Positions 28,735-42,609 of a stretch of 64,000 nt of DNA are shown here, piece after piece; positions within the stretch are counted from its first letter, which is position 1; every line of letters starts with the position of its first letter. Source of the stretch: Rotaria macrura. Lineage: Eukaryota; Rotifera; Eurotatoria; Philodinida; Philodinidae. Made by a program: the position numbers and the translations under genes. The stretch covers positions 62,001-126,000 of the forward strand of contig OENT01000126.1 in the NCBI GenBank assembly GCA_900239685.1, read 5' to 3'. The notes beneath the pieces were generated by a model. It made no database searches. It was not told the origin of the DNA and worked only from the letters and a program-made list of their open reading frames with translations.

Positions 28735-30197
28735 AGGTGGTTATTTTTAATGTCTAAAATTATAGAATATATTTCATAATTGATTGTTAGTAAAATAAAA
28801 ACACTTGATTAACTGATTAACTGTATTATTCAGACGAAATAAGAAGAGTATGATAGCTTGGAACAAGCAGCTGACAATATACATTTTAATTGGTTAAAAA
28901 TGATTGTAACGATAGTAGCGCTACCAATACAAAAAAATTAAGTTCTTCGGTGTTTTTTTTCGTAATTTGAGCGAGATGATCAATTCACTTGATTAAAATG
29001 TTCGATTTCTTTGATTCTCAGTCATATTATTAAGTAAAGGACAAATTCATATTTGTTCGATCATTCATTCGTCATTCTTACAATTTTTCTGTATTTTTAA
29101 CCATTTTGTTGTTGTTGTTGTTGTTGTCTTGATGTCATTTGTATGATGAGTTGTGGAGTTGTGAGATGAGAGGAAAAGAAATATATCCTCTTATCCATCA
29201 AATAAGATTTCGAATTTCTACTCTTAAAAAGCAATTATTTTCAAATCGTACAGTTTTCATATTGTTACATTTAGATTTATTTTTATTTGATTTTTTTTGT
29301 CCGTACACGACAAATCACGTAACGACAACTTGAATGGCTGAAAAAAAGGCTGCATCGGGTAAAAAGTAGGTAGCAATGATTGAAATCATATATGACATGT
29401 AAACAATCGTATACTTGTGAGGGAGTGAAATAGTGCGATTACATTCACTTAATTGGGGTAACTACTGGGAAAAAACTGATTTGTTTTTGAGTTTTATTGC
29501 TATTGGTAGAGTTATTTTTTCATTTATTAAACATAACTTGTGCTCGTTGCTTCACTATCATTGAAAATTATCATGCAAAAGTCGAAGATAAAGTAGATTC
29601 ATTATAATGACCTCTTACCTATGTCAATTTTCTTGAATATATTCATTAACCGAATCAAGACTCTAAGTAAGATGATAATAAAAAAGATTGCGTTTTAGTA
29701 TGCTGGATATTTATTTTAACTGTTATTTTTTTTCTGATCCAAATAATATGATATTTGCACAAATTTTATAAGAGATTGCATGAAATACATGTAATCAATA
29801 CGAATAGTGAAGTACAGTAACAAAGATGGAGAGCACGAATAGAATACGTTTAATAAATACAGTATAGATGCATACAATAGTTATTTTAAAAACAAGAGGA
29901 AAAAAAACATAGGACGTAATGAGTCACACGTACGACGTTGTTCTGGAAGTATCTATAGTTTTATTTCAAATGTATTCTATATCGATATTGACTTATATGA
30001 ATATAGCCTGTCGGTGATATTCAAGTCAAATTCCAGATCGATGAGAGGTCTGATCATTAAAGTATTATATATTGCTACTGAATGAGAAAAAATCCATATG
30101 GCTCTTTTATTCGCCTCATCATAAACTAGTGTTTTTATTTTACTATCTACTGTACTTTCAAAAATATCCTACTGTTTGAAGATAGAAATTATTAGCG
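28735..30197. other. Divergent intergenic region between EPG5 and the kinase gene
   Basis: 1.46 kb separating head-to-head genes, so it should hold both promoters. A (GTT)7 run lies near 29107-29127. I see no further open frame of substance. Confidence 0.55.
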
Positions 30198-33234
<3,037 letters not shown>

Positions 33235-33594
33235 GTTTTCTTTTCTTTTTTCTTCGTCTTCTTCTTTCGTACCATTGATCAGTTTGTGACGTGTATTATT
33301 ATGCCCAATTATTCATTTCAACATTTATTATTGTGTGAGCATCTTTTTCATAGAGATGATTATTGACTCTCTGTGTAATTTTTGTTTTGCTTCCTTTGTT
33401 TTCTGTTTATTTGATCAAGCAATGTGTGTTTGTTCTAAACAATTCTTGAAACATATACTCGTCTTTTTTTTCTTCGATCCTTTGGCTATACATGTTCCTA
33501 TATTTTAGAGAAAAATATTGAATTCATAATATGTATTTGAGAGAGAAAAATGAAATAAACAATTGTATCTATGCGGATATGCGCTCATTTCTAG
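33235..33594 (+). promoter_or_regulatory. Kinase-UBL4A intercistronic region with polyA signal and acceptor
   Basis: 360 nt between the kinase stop and the next ATG. An AATAAA lies at 33554-33559. An acceptor-like CATTTCTAG ends at 33594, directly abutting the UBL4A ATG. A polyA signal about 35 nt before an acceptor is the layout of a trans-spliced operon junction, or of two independent genes packed tightly. Confidence 0.5.
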
Positions 33595-34148
33595 ATGTTA
33601 ATTCATGTTAAAGTACTCAACAATCCGGCATTAGCCGAAATTCAATTGGACGTAAGTTTCATTTATTTATGAATTATTTGTAAGTAATCAATCAATCAAT
33701 TCAAATCTCAGGTATCTCCAATTGATACGATTCAACAGATAAAGTCTCGCCTTTCGGATCAATTAAATATTCCAATAAATCAACAAAAATTAGTTCTTAA
33801 GGGTAAAGCATTACACGATGGCTCAATACGAGACTATCAAATAGTGGATGGTGCCAAGTTACATTTATTTATCTCAGCACAAAATTCTACAACATCAACT
33901 AAACCAGTTAATAACGCATTTCTAAATGAACTTCATTTACTTGCATCAAAATGGATTCAAAATCCAAATGATCGTGAAGCATTTGTGAATGCTTTTCAAC
34001 GCGTAAATAATAAAACGAAGACACGAATGAGTTACTCGAGAAATTGATTTTATTTTTATGTTTATAGGAAATGAAAAACACAATTGATCATCTCAGCTTA
34101 GACGATATTGAAAAATTATGTACTGATCGAATCAATCAAACTGTTTGA
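33595..34148 (+). CDS. UBL4A: UBL4A/Get5-like ubiquitin-like protein
   Basis: Three exons (33595-33651, 33712-34002, 34068-34148) give 142 aa; human UBL4A has 157. In the BAG6 complex UBL4A helps pass tail-anchored membrane proteins to the TRC40/GET pathway. Residues 1-72 are a ubiquitin-like fold: a first strand MLIHVKVLNNP, then IQQIKSRLSDQLNIPINQQK, LVLKGKALHDG and DGAKLHLFI. The tail lacks the Gly-Gly needed for conjugation. The C-terminal segment contains LSLDDIEKLCTDR, matching the UBL4A TUGS/tethering helix (LTLDDIERLA type). This tail is what separates UBL4A from other ubiquitin-like proteins. The ATG directly follows a splice-acceptor AG. Only 131 nt separate its stop from the KCNQ start. 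Confidence 0.88.
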
Positions 34149-34181
34149 TAGTGTATTATTAGTTTTTCTTTTCTTTTGAAT

Positions 34182-34276
34182 AATAAAAAACATCTGTATC
34201 AAGTTTAAGTTCTTTTTTCTCGTGTCTCTTCATTTGATGCATAAAAAAAAAAAACCTAGATAATATCTATTTATAG
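34182..34276 (+). promoter_or_regulatory. UBL4A polyA signal and KCNQ upstream acceptor
   Basis: AATAAA at 34182-34187 is followed, 88 nt later, by an acceptor-like TATTTATAG ending at 34276, three nt before the KCNQ ATG. There is no room for a normal promoter plus first exon, which argues for trans-splicing or an operon. Confidence 0.5.
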
Positions 34277-34279
34277 ATA

Positions 34280-37006
34280 ATGCGATCAGATGACGGATTG
34301 TACTTTGGTATGGACATGAAAATATTTCAAAAGAAAGTTTACAACTTTCTTGGTATTGAAAAAACGAACTTTGAATTAATAGAACAAACATTGGGAAATA
34401 TTTTTTTTTCTTTTTTAAATATAGAAAGACCCAGTCGTGGTTGGATTTGTTTTGCCTATCATTTTTTGGTGTAAGTAAGTATTTGAGATACAGAATGTAT
34501 TTGATACATTGAAAAGAAAAAAAGCATGAAAACACAGATTAAAAAAAAAGGAATTTTTATAGTGCTAAAACAAGACTAATGAAAATGAATATTCGTAAGT
34601 TGATTTTGTTGTTAAAGAATGCGTTTTCCTGTTTGTGCATGTTTTGTGTAGAACTTGCTATTAGTTTTTGAATGATAAAAAAAAACATAATGAAATAAAG
34701 TTAAATGCTTTTCTTAGATTTCTTATCGTTCTTTGCTGTTTGGTCATCGGTGTTATATGTACCATAGGTGAATATGAAGAAAAAATTACACAAAAATTTA
34801 TCTATGTGGTAAATTTGAAAACATCGGATTGTCAGGCATGGTTGCTTTTGTATTTCGTATTCTAGGAAATATATCTGGTGATTTTCTTTGCATCAGAATA
34901 TGTCGTACGTGTATGGTCAGCTGGATGTCGTGCTAAATTCAAAGGTTGGATTGGAAGATTTCAATTTATGAAAACACCCATAAGTTTAATTGATTTATTC
35001 GTTGTTTTTGCTTCATCCATCGTTATTGGATTTCATATTTCCGGTCGCATTAGTTCAACAAATCCAGGTAATTAAGAAAAGAAAATTGAACGGATGAATT
35101 CTCCGTACCTGCGTCAGTTCCAGTTTAGCAACAGATTTTACTGAAGGATAAAATAGTGTTAAATGAAAGAAAATTTTTGATAAAAATAATCTATCTATGA
35201 TTCGTTAGTACCGACGCTTCACGGCCTTGTCTGTTCTTTTTTAATTACAAGATATTTCTATGAATAGAGTTTTGTTTAGCGTTATCTAACATTTTACGTT
35301 TATTTTATTTGTTTCAGTCATGGCTGCATCGCCGGCACTTAGGTAACAATCATTAATTCATTGTGCTAGATTCATTGAACTATTTAAGTTTAGAATAATT
35401 CGTTTTTTTCAAATTTTACGCATGTTACATGTTGATCGTAAAGCACATTCGTGGAAACTACTACTTAATGTTGCTTATCTTCATCGAATCGAATTAATTA
35501 CAACAATGTATATGGGTTTTATCGTACTTATTATTACGTCTTATCTAGTTTATTTGGCTGAACGAGATTATATTATTGATGGAGTTAAACCATTCGATTC
35601 GTATGCTGATGCACTTTGGTTCGGTATTGTTACAGGTAGGCAATCTCATTGAAAGATATAATTATCGATTAAAGTTTCTCAGTTGCTACAATTGGATATG
35701 GTGATCGTGTTCCGCATACATGTAAGCTACAAGAAGAGAGAAACAGAAAAACTCCAACATTTATTTTGTCTATGAAAATTAAATAGGGGCTGGACGAATA
35801 GTCACAGCTTGTTTATCTATGATTGGAATTGCATTTTTCAGTTTGCCAGCAGTAAGTTAGTTATTGACTAACTCTATTCCATAGTATTATCTTTGTTTTC
35901 CATTCGTAGGGGATTTTAGGTTTGTGTATACATGAATGATTTTGATATAATGGACTTGTATTTTATTCAAGGATCTGGCTTTGCTCTACATGTTCAACAA
36001 AAAGAAAGACAAAAAATGTATCATAAACAATATCCAGCTGCAGCACAATTAATTCAAACAGCATGGCGTATGTATGCAACAAGTCGAACACAACAAAATA
36101 ATGCTACATGGCGTTTATATAAACTAGTTGATCCTACTTTTGGTTTGAATATTTACTTTCTTCATCATGAGCACAATTAGTTTTTATTTTTTTGCAGCTG
36201 ATAAAATAATAACAAGATCACATAAAAGTTCAATTGTTCGACGACGATCTACAGCTCATAGTTTAGGTAAAATTTAATTTTGACGTTTCTGTTGTCTGTT
36301 TTTTGACTAGGATATAAATTTCCATTGTAAAAAGGTGATCAATCTCCATCGGACAGCTTACCATTAACTTACAAGATAGGAATGGATCAGTATGTTTCCT
36401 GTTTATCAAACATTGTATGTTGTGATTCGAATATTTCTCTTTTTTTGTCTACCACTTAAGTTTACCTGAAAAATTCAAACAAGCTATTCGTGTGATGCGT
36501 CGCATGAAGTTCTTTGTGGCGCGTCGAAAATTTCAGGTAAATTCTACGATAAAATTTTTCTCGTTCTTTGATGCATACTGTTTTCCGAATAAAGGAAGCA
36601 AGAAAACCAAGTGATATGAGCGAACTTGTTAAACAAACGGCTGAAGATAATCAAGCGTTAATGATTAAATTAAAAGATTTACACCGCAAGTAACAACATA
36701 TTTAACGAAATCAATCAATCATTCATTCATGTTTTCTTATTTTTCTCAAGACTTGATTCTACACTTGGTTTTGTACCTTCGTCACGAGATAATGCGATAT
36801 CGTCACGTTCGAATCAAAGTAGTTTTGGATCTCGACATCATTTCCATCGACGATCTAGTCAATCTCGTAGTGGACCAATGACCGTCCTGGAACAGTTAAA
36901 CTTGTTTAACGAACGTTTATCGCAAGTTGAACAACAAATGAATTCGATGACAAATTTATTACAACGTATTGATGATCGAATGAACCAGTCGAATGAAACT
37001 AAATGA
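34280..37006 (+). CDS. KCNQ: KCNQ-type voltage-gated potassium channel
   Basis: Fifteen exons (34280-34352, 34425-34470, 34718-34808, 34866-35067, 35318-35342, 35394-35635, 35683-35721, 35787-35851, 35910-35919, 35972-36142, 36198-36266, 36335-36389, 36461-36536, 36595-36689, 36751-37006) give 504 aa. It is a plasma-membrane M-type K+ channel subunit. Seen in order: FLERPSRGW before S1; S1 and S2 ([20 protein letters not shown]); S3; S4 [20 protein letters not shown]5 with VYLAERD; filter TIGYGD; S6 ending SLPAGILGSGFAL; helix A with an IQ-like calmodulin site [10 protein letters not shown]; helix [14 protein letters not shown]; and a C-terminal coiled coil. One S4 position that is Arg in vertebrate KCNQ (RMIRMDR) is His here. 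Exon 9 is 10 nt. N- and C-termini are short for the family. Confidence 0.93.
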
Positions 37007-38399
37007 AGCAAACTATAGTGAACAAGGAACATGATATTCTTCGTAGTCATACTCGCGTTTACGTCTGATATTTACAGTCACAGTTCATCGGTTTTTTGTC
37101 GTCTTTTTATTTAATTCGTACCAATTTTAGTCTAGATTTTTGAATAAAATGCAAATATGTGCATAGAATCAGAAAGATTCATTGATTTTAATTGATATAT
37201 TTGATTAAGACTTTGGTGCTGAAAACTTTCTTCGATAAGAATACATTCTGCGGTGAAAGCTCTCATCGCGTTAAACAAAAGTTTCTCATGATCATATACA
37301 CAAGATACAGTGTTGCTATACTTGAAATGAGTACAGATTGTTTCAAAATTGATAGTATCGAATAAAAATTAAAAGTAGGTTTATCATTATTACTGGAATG
37401 TGAACTTCAAAAATTAAATAAATTAATTGAATATATTGTTAAGACGAAAACTTGAATCTTAATTTCTATGTCATTGCTAAGTCAATGCTTTCTTTTATTG
37501 TTAACGTAGGAAGTCATTTATTTACTGAATAAGGTTTCAATTATCTACTAATGCATATGAATAAAATACATTATTTCATTTCAGATTATTTAGCATCAAA
37601 CGATTGTCTTAAGAATTTTAAGTGTGTGTTCTTAGTTGTCTTTAATCGTTGACATATTAAGTGAGAATTATACCGAGTCTACGAATACGTCTAGATTTTT
37701 CTTTTACTATTCGTAACTCGATAAGTCAAAAGATTCATGAATTTTTCTCCATATTCATATCGTATGTGATTCGTTTTTTATTTTAAATTCGCACAAAAAT
37801 ATTCATCGATACATGCTACATTTATTTTACCATTCCACGAAAAAATACATCAGCTTTCAGAAGGTTTCTTTTTCGTAAAATATAAAGAATTCGTAAAGTA
37901 TTGTTTGTCGATTAAGTGATTTTCATTTTCTCAGGAGTTTTCTTTGTGTAAACAAAAAGCTGAAATGAAATATTTTACTATATGATAATTGCCAATTGAA
38001 TAGATTCTATTACATATTAAGATTAGAATAAAGAAGTTTTACACAACGATTAATGTTAAACACAAATGTGATTGATAAGATAAAAATACAAGTTCATAAA
38101 GATTGGAAATTTAACATGTGTATTATATAATAGTGTATACAATCAAATAGTTATCATGAGATAGAATTTAAGGTTGATCCATACATTACTTGTTGATTCT
38201 AATATCAATGTTTTTGCGTACCTTAGTTGTGAATGATTTCATGATAAAGATTAAAAATCAACTCAAAATACATCAAAGTATTCATTACATCATTTGTACT
38301 GAATCTTTGTTGTTATTTGCTAAAGCATTGTATCAAAGGGCATCAGTTGATTCAACATGAAAAAACTGTTGGAGACAATTATTTCATTATCTATATGTT
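37007..38399. other. Intergenic, nothing recognised
   Basis: AT-rich sequence after the KCNQ stop, up to the first duplicated block. No open frame of interest on either strand. Confidence 0.6.
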
Positions 38400-38643
38400 T
38401 GCTGAGTCAACTTGTTTGAAGAACTACGATACCACTATCAAAGATGCAAATATTTCTATCACATTTAAGGAAAAACAATCATGATGAATAAGACGAAATC
38501 ATTTTAGCTCGGTAAATTAATTTGTCTGCAGATAACTGAGTGAATGAAGTTTATTTACTTGACGATGTTTTCGGATTCAATATATAACGATGAATAGAGT
38601 AATATAGAATAGATATATATGTCGAATGTAATGGACGACTATC
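38400..38643 (+). repeat. Duplicated block A, first copy
   Basis: These 244 bp recur at 40428-40671 with no difference that I can see. Together with block B they bracket a single N, so the duplication is most simply an assembly join of two alleles. Confidence 0.9.
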
Positions 38644-39066
38644 ATGCAGACTTCACAAATGACATAATCAGTATAACTAAGGAATGATGTGCTATCGATG
38701 ATAAAGACATTTAACTAAAGGAGTCACACATTTCAAAGATATTTCATACAGGTTCGTCAGATATCAGACTAATGCAAGTTTATTTTGTATCTCATTCCTA
38801 CTCTGTTATTTTTGACGTTGTGAAATAAATCAGAATTAATATTCTACTAGTCATTGAAAAGATAATACCTGGTGAGAAAAATGACCAGGAAAACCGACGA
38901 AAATGCAGTAAACCTTACTCAAAAAATAATTTTCTCAATTATTCTTCTTGATATTGTTCCTATGGAAATGGTTCGCGCTAGCGCAAGTAGATTTTGACAA
39001 CGCTATTCATACAATGTACAGTGACTCAAAAATAAAATTTCTTTTATCTTTAAATGAATGTGTACG

Positions 39067-39768
39067 TAGAGCTTTGCAGATTATCAAAAATTTTACAGTA
39101 CAGGTTACAGGGTACCAGTAGCGTTACCTGTGACCTGCAACTAATATTATGTAATAGATGTAGTAAACCTCTTTCCAGAATTATTTAGCAAGAAAAGGCT
39201 AAAACTGATAGTGAATTTAAAATCAATATAGATTAGTCTCAAATGCATTCAATAGATATAATAGATATGTACTTTCGTAGTATATTTGTTGTGTTTATGA
39301 ACACGTACAATTAATTCTGTTGTACCTATATTACTTTTCTGATTTTCAGCTTTATTATTTTTATTCTTTTGTCCATTATTATAATTATTTTATCATCGGA
39401 AAGGATAAAGACATGTTGCACTGTCGATAACATGCTCTTGCATATATTCTCAAGATGATCATTATGAATACCTTCATATTGGGAATTCCTCCTAGTTCGG
39501 CTACATCAGAGCGTGTTTTTAGCTCATTAGGTAGAATATTAGAGAAAATAAGACAATTTTTAAGTCCCGATATTGTTAATGATAAGAAATATTCGAAATG
39601 AATGATTTCGTGGTTTTTGCTTTGTAATTGAAATAAATTGAATGAAATTGCATAATATAATCATCTGAAAAGTTCGAATTTCTCTCAATTATAAAAAACT
39701 ACAGGGTATGCGAAAAAATTACAGGGCAGCTTAAAGGTTGCCAAAATCTTGTAACCTAAAGCCCTCTA
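39067..39768 (+). mobile_element. Degenerate hAT transposon remnant with terminal repeats
   Basis: Left end TAGAGCTTTGCAGATTATCA and the reverse complement of the right end, TAGAGGGCTTTAGGTTACAA, are imperfect inverted repeats. The flanking 8 bp are TGTGTACG (39059-39066) and TGTGTGTG (39769-39776), matching at 6 of 8, as expected for an eroded 8-bp hAT target duplication. Inside is the hAT dimerisation-domain coding remnant (next entry). It lies wholly within the segment present in only one of the two joined alleles. Confidence 0.65.
39428..39601 (+). pseudogene. hAT transposase C-terminal dimerisation-domain remnant
   Basis: The in-frame translation reads ILGIPPSSATSERVFSSLGR, then ILEKIRQFLSPDIVN and a stop at 39599-39601. 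The phrase 'ATSERVFS' plus 'R..L.P..V' is the hallmark of the hAT C-terminal (hATC) dimerisation region. Upstream in frame there is a stop near 39430 and no catalytic domain, so this is a decayed fragment and not a working transposase. Confidence 0.85.
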
Positions 39769-40056
39769 TGTGTGTGGACAAGTAAATAATTGCGCATAAG
39801 AAATCGTTTCATTACAGGTTGACTGTTATTGAAAAATAAATAAAAAATTCAATACACCAACTAAACTAGTTTTAAATCGTTCAGTTTTTCGGTGGTTCTT
39901 TACTAGATGTCAAGCATTTTGTCGGCGTTGAAAAAGTCAAAATGATCCATAGAATCAGGTATTTCTCTATTGAATGTATTCCAGTGATCTTTGTTTTTAT
40001 TTCAATAGCTATAAGTCAACAGAAAAAAAGTAATCTTATAATATGTGAGAAGTCTC

Positions 40057-40426
40057 TCGATTGCTTTAAAGATCACCAATAGCTTCTTCTCTATCCATTA
40101 TTTAAGATGATACAACAAACAATACTATATGAATATGATTAAAGGATTCATCGATTTTAAACATGTATAGATAGTAATACTCGTAATTTTTGTATGTTTT
40201 TATCAAAGCTGCTAGTAAGCAACTTGTTTCCCGATTGGATATGATTTCTAGTCGGCGGGCGAGTCAACGTCGACTGCTGTTTCTGATCTTTCAAATCCAT
40301 CGTATTGTATAATTCGGTATTAATATACGATATTTACTTCAGCTACCGACTTCAATTGCTTCTATGAAATAGATTAGTAAGTCCATGGAAACAATCGCAA
40401 ATAACAACAAAGAGATAAGCATCATC
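40057..40426 (+). repeat. Duplicated block B, first copy
   Basis: These 370 bp recur at 40670-41039. This copy runs straight into the N at 40427; the second copy continues into unique sequence. Confidence 0.9.
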
Positions 40427-40427
40427 N
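40427..40427. other. Single N, scaffold join
   Basis: The only ambiguous base in the window. Sequence to its right restarts at a position equivalent to 38400, so two overlapping allelic contigs have been placed end to end. Confidence 0.92.
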
Positions 40428-41039
40428 TGCTGAGTCAACTTGTTTGAAGAACTACGATACCACTATCAAAGATGCAAATATTTCTATCACATTTAAGGAA
40501 AAACAATCATGATGAATAAGACGAAATCATTTTAGCTCGGTAAATTAATTTGTCTGCAGATAACTGAGTGAATGAAGTTTATTTACTTGACGATGTTTTC
40601 GGATTCAATATATAACGATGAATAGAGTAATATAGAATAGATATATATGTCGAATGTAATGGACGACTATCGATTGCTTTAAAGATCACCAATAGCTTCT
40701 TCTCTATCCATTATTTAAGATGATACAACAAACAATACTATATGAATATGATTAAAGGATTCATCGATTTTAAACATGTATAGATAGTAATACTCGTAAT
40801 TTTTGTATGTTTTTATCAAAGCTGCTAGTAAGCAACTTGTTTCCCGATTGGATATGATTTCTAGTCGGCGGGCGAGTCAACGTCGACTGCTGTTTCTGAT
40901 CTTTCAAATCCATCGTATTGTATAATTCGGTATTAATATACGATATTTACTTCAGCTACCGACTTCAATTGCTTCTATGAAATAGATTAGTAAGTCCATG
41001 GAAACAATCGCAAATAACAACAAAGAGATAAGCATCATC
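40428..41039 (+). repeat. Blocks A and B, second copies, directly joined
   Basis: 40428-40671 repeats 38400-38643, and 40670-41039 repeats 40057-40426. The blocks abut with a 2-bp TC overlap, so this allele lacks the 1.41 kb (38644-40056) that separates them in the other. Confidence 0.9.
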
Positions 41040-42609
41040 AATGCTTTTCATAAAAGACAGACTAAATAAAAGTGATAATCCTTGTTTTTCTGTTTTAAAT
41101 AACCGAAAAAATAATCAGTCATGATAACAAAAAACAACGCATGATAAAACATATAATCAAGTGTTAAAAGAGGTATACTCAATAATGTAGAATATAAAAG
41201 TTAATAATAATACCAAACAAAGATGTTAACATTTGATTATTCAATAATTCCATAAAATGAATTGCAAACATAAGGTGCAGTTGTTCAGGATCGAAACTAG
41301 TTCTTCTGTCAATTAATGTAAGTTCATCAAAATATTACATTCAAATTATGTTCCTGCTTTATTGTGGACCCGTTGAATAGATATAGCTGATGATGTAAAA
41401 TAGAAATTTTCATATTTTGACAAATCAAAAATGAATCTTATCTACGATATGTTACGATTCGTAAAAAAAATCGATTCCTATAATAGATGTCTATCGCTTT
41501 GACAAGATATTTATAGGAAGTTTTTCACTTTTTTTCTTCGCCTTTTAAATTTGTATTCATTGATGGACTAATCGGAAAAAATTTAATTCATCATGATGAA
41601 AAACTGATCTTTATATAGCGAATGTCCTATGATAGACTTTACGAAATGAAACGCCATATAGCTGATAATAACTACGAATATTCATTGATTTATCACATCA
41701 AACCTTTCGGTCTGCTTACCAGTCTTCAGTGTTTAAAATACTATTCAAAATGAATTCCAGCTACTGTTATCTGTAATTCCAGAGACATTGTCCATAAAAT
41801 AAACATATGAATTATTAGTACATGTGTTGCGATGGATGTCTCAGTTTATCTTTGTTTTTACCTTTATTTTGAAAAGCTAAACTGTCAATGGATTTATCCA
41901 TAGATCCACATTAATTTTCACCGTATTACCGATGAATTGTGACACCTCTAAGTCGGATTTTTCTACTTAGGACATCGATTTTCCTCATCATATCCGATTT
42001 TTCACAAAGTACGTGTTCTTTTAGCCCTAAGCACATATCTCGGAATATCTATAAATTATACATGATTGGAATGCGAGGAAACTAGTTTCGATTTGCTCGA
42101 TCGAAACCCGCATATGAGAATCGAATGCTTAAGTGATTTTTTTCTTAGTTACTGAAAGCTACTTACATACTATTGTATCGTAACGCATTACAACATACGA
42201 AACTAGTGTACTTGTCGAATAACCATGCATGCACTAGAATTGTATTGGTATTTTGACAAAAGAATTTCGATATCTGGACTCAAGACATTGTCATAGATAA
42301 TAAGATATGCGAAATTTCGAATAACTAAGAGATTCATATCTCGTAAGAAATGAACACTTATGTTTACTATCAATTATGAAATTTTGTTTCTAGAAAATGC
42401 AAAGTTTCATAGAACGATGACATTTTTAAATAGATCTTTTCCGTGGGTACGCATTACTCACATGGTAGTAAGATTTCATTAGGATGAAATCTGATGGTAT
42501 GCATGCCGAAATAGAATATCAACTCAATTCGATCCTATATTTTAATTATCATTTCTGTTTCAATCACTGTCGCGTATTCCATAGAAAACTTTAAAAGATG
42601 CTGATGAGT
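41040..42609. other. Intergenic, nothing recognised
   Basis: Downstream of the convergent NHL-repeat gene. AT-rich; no credible open frame. Confidence 0.55.

Noticed and set aside
29139..29333. Short plus-strand frame between EPG5 and the kinase
   Set aside because: No recognisable domain; it lies where divergent promoters are expected.
38400..41039. Genuine tandem segmental duplication
   Set aside because: The N at the junction and the exact continuation of each copy fit an assembly overlap better; long reads could still overturn this.
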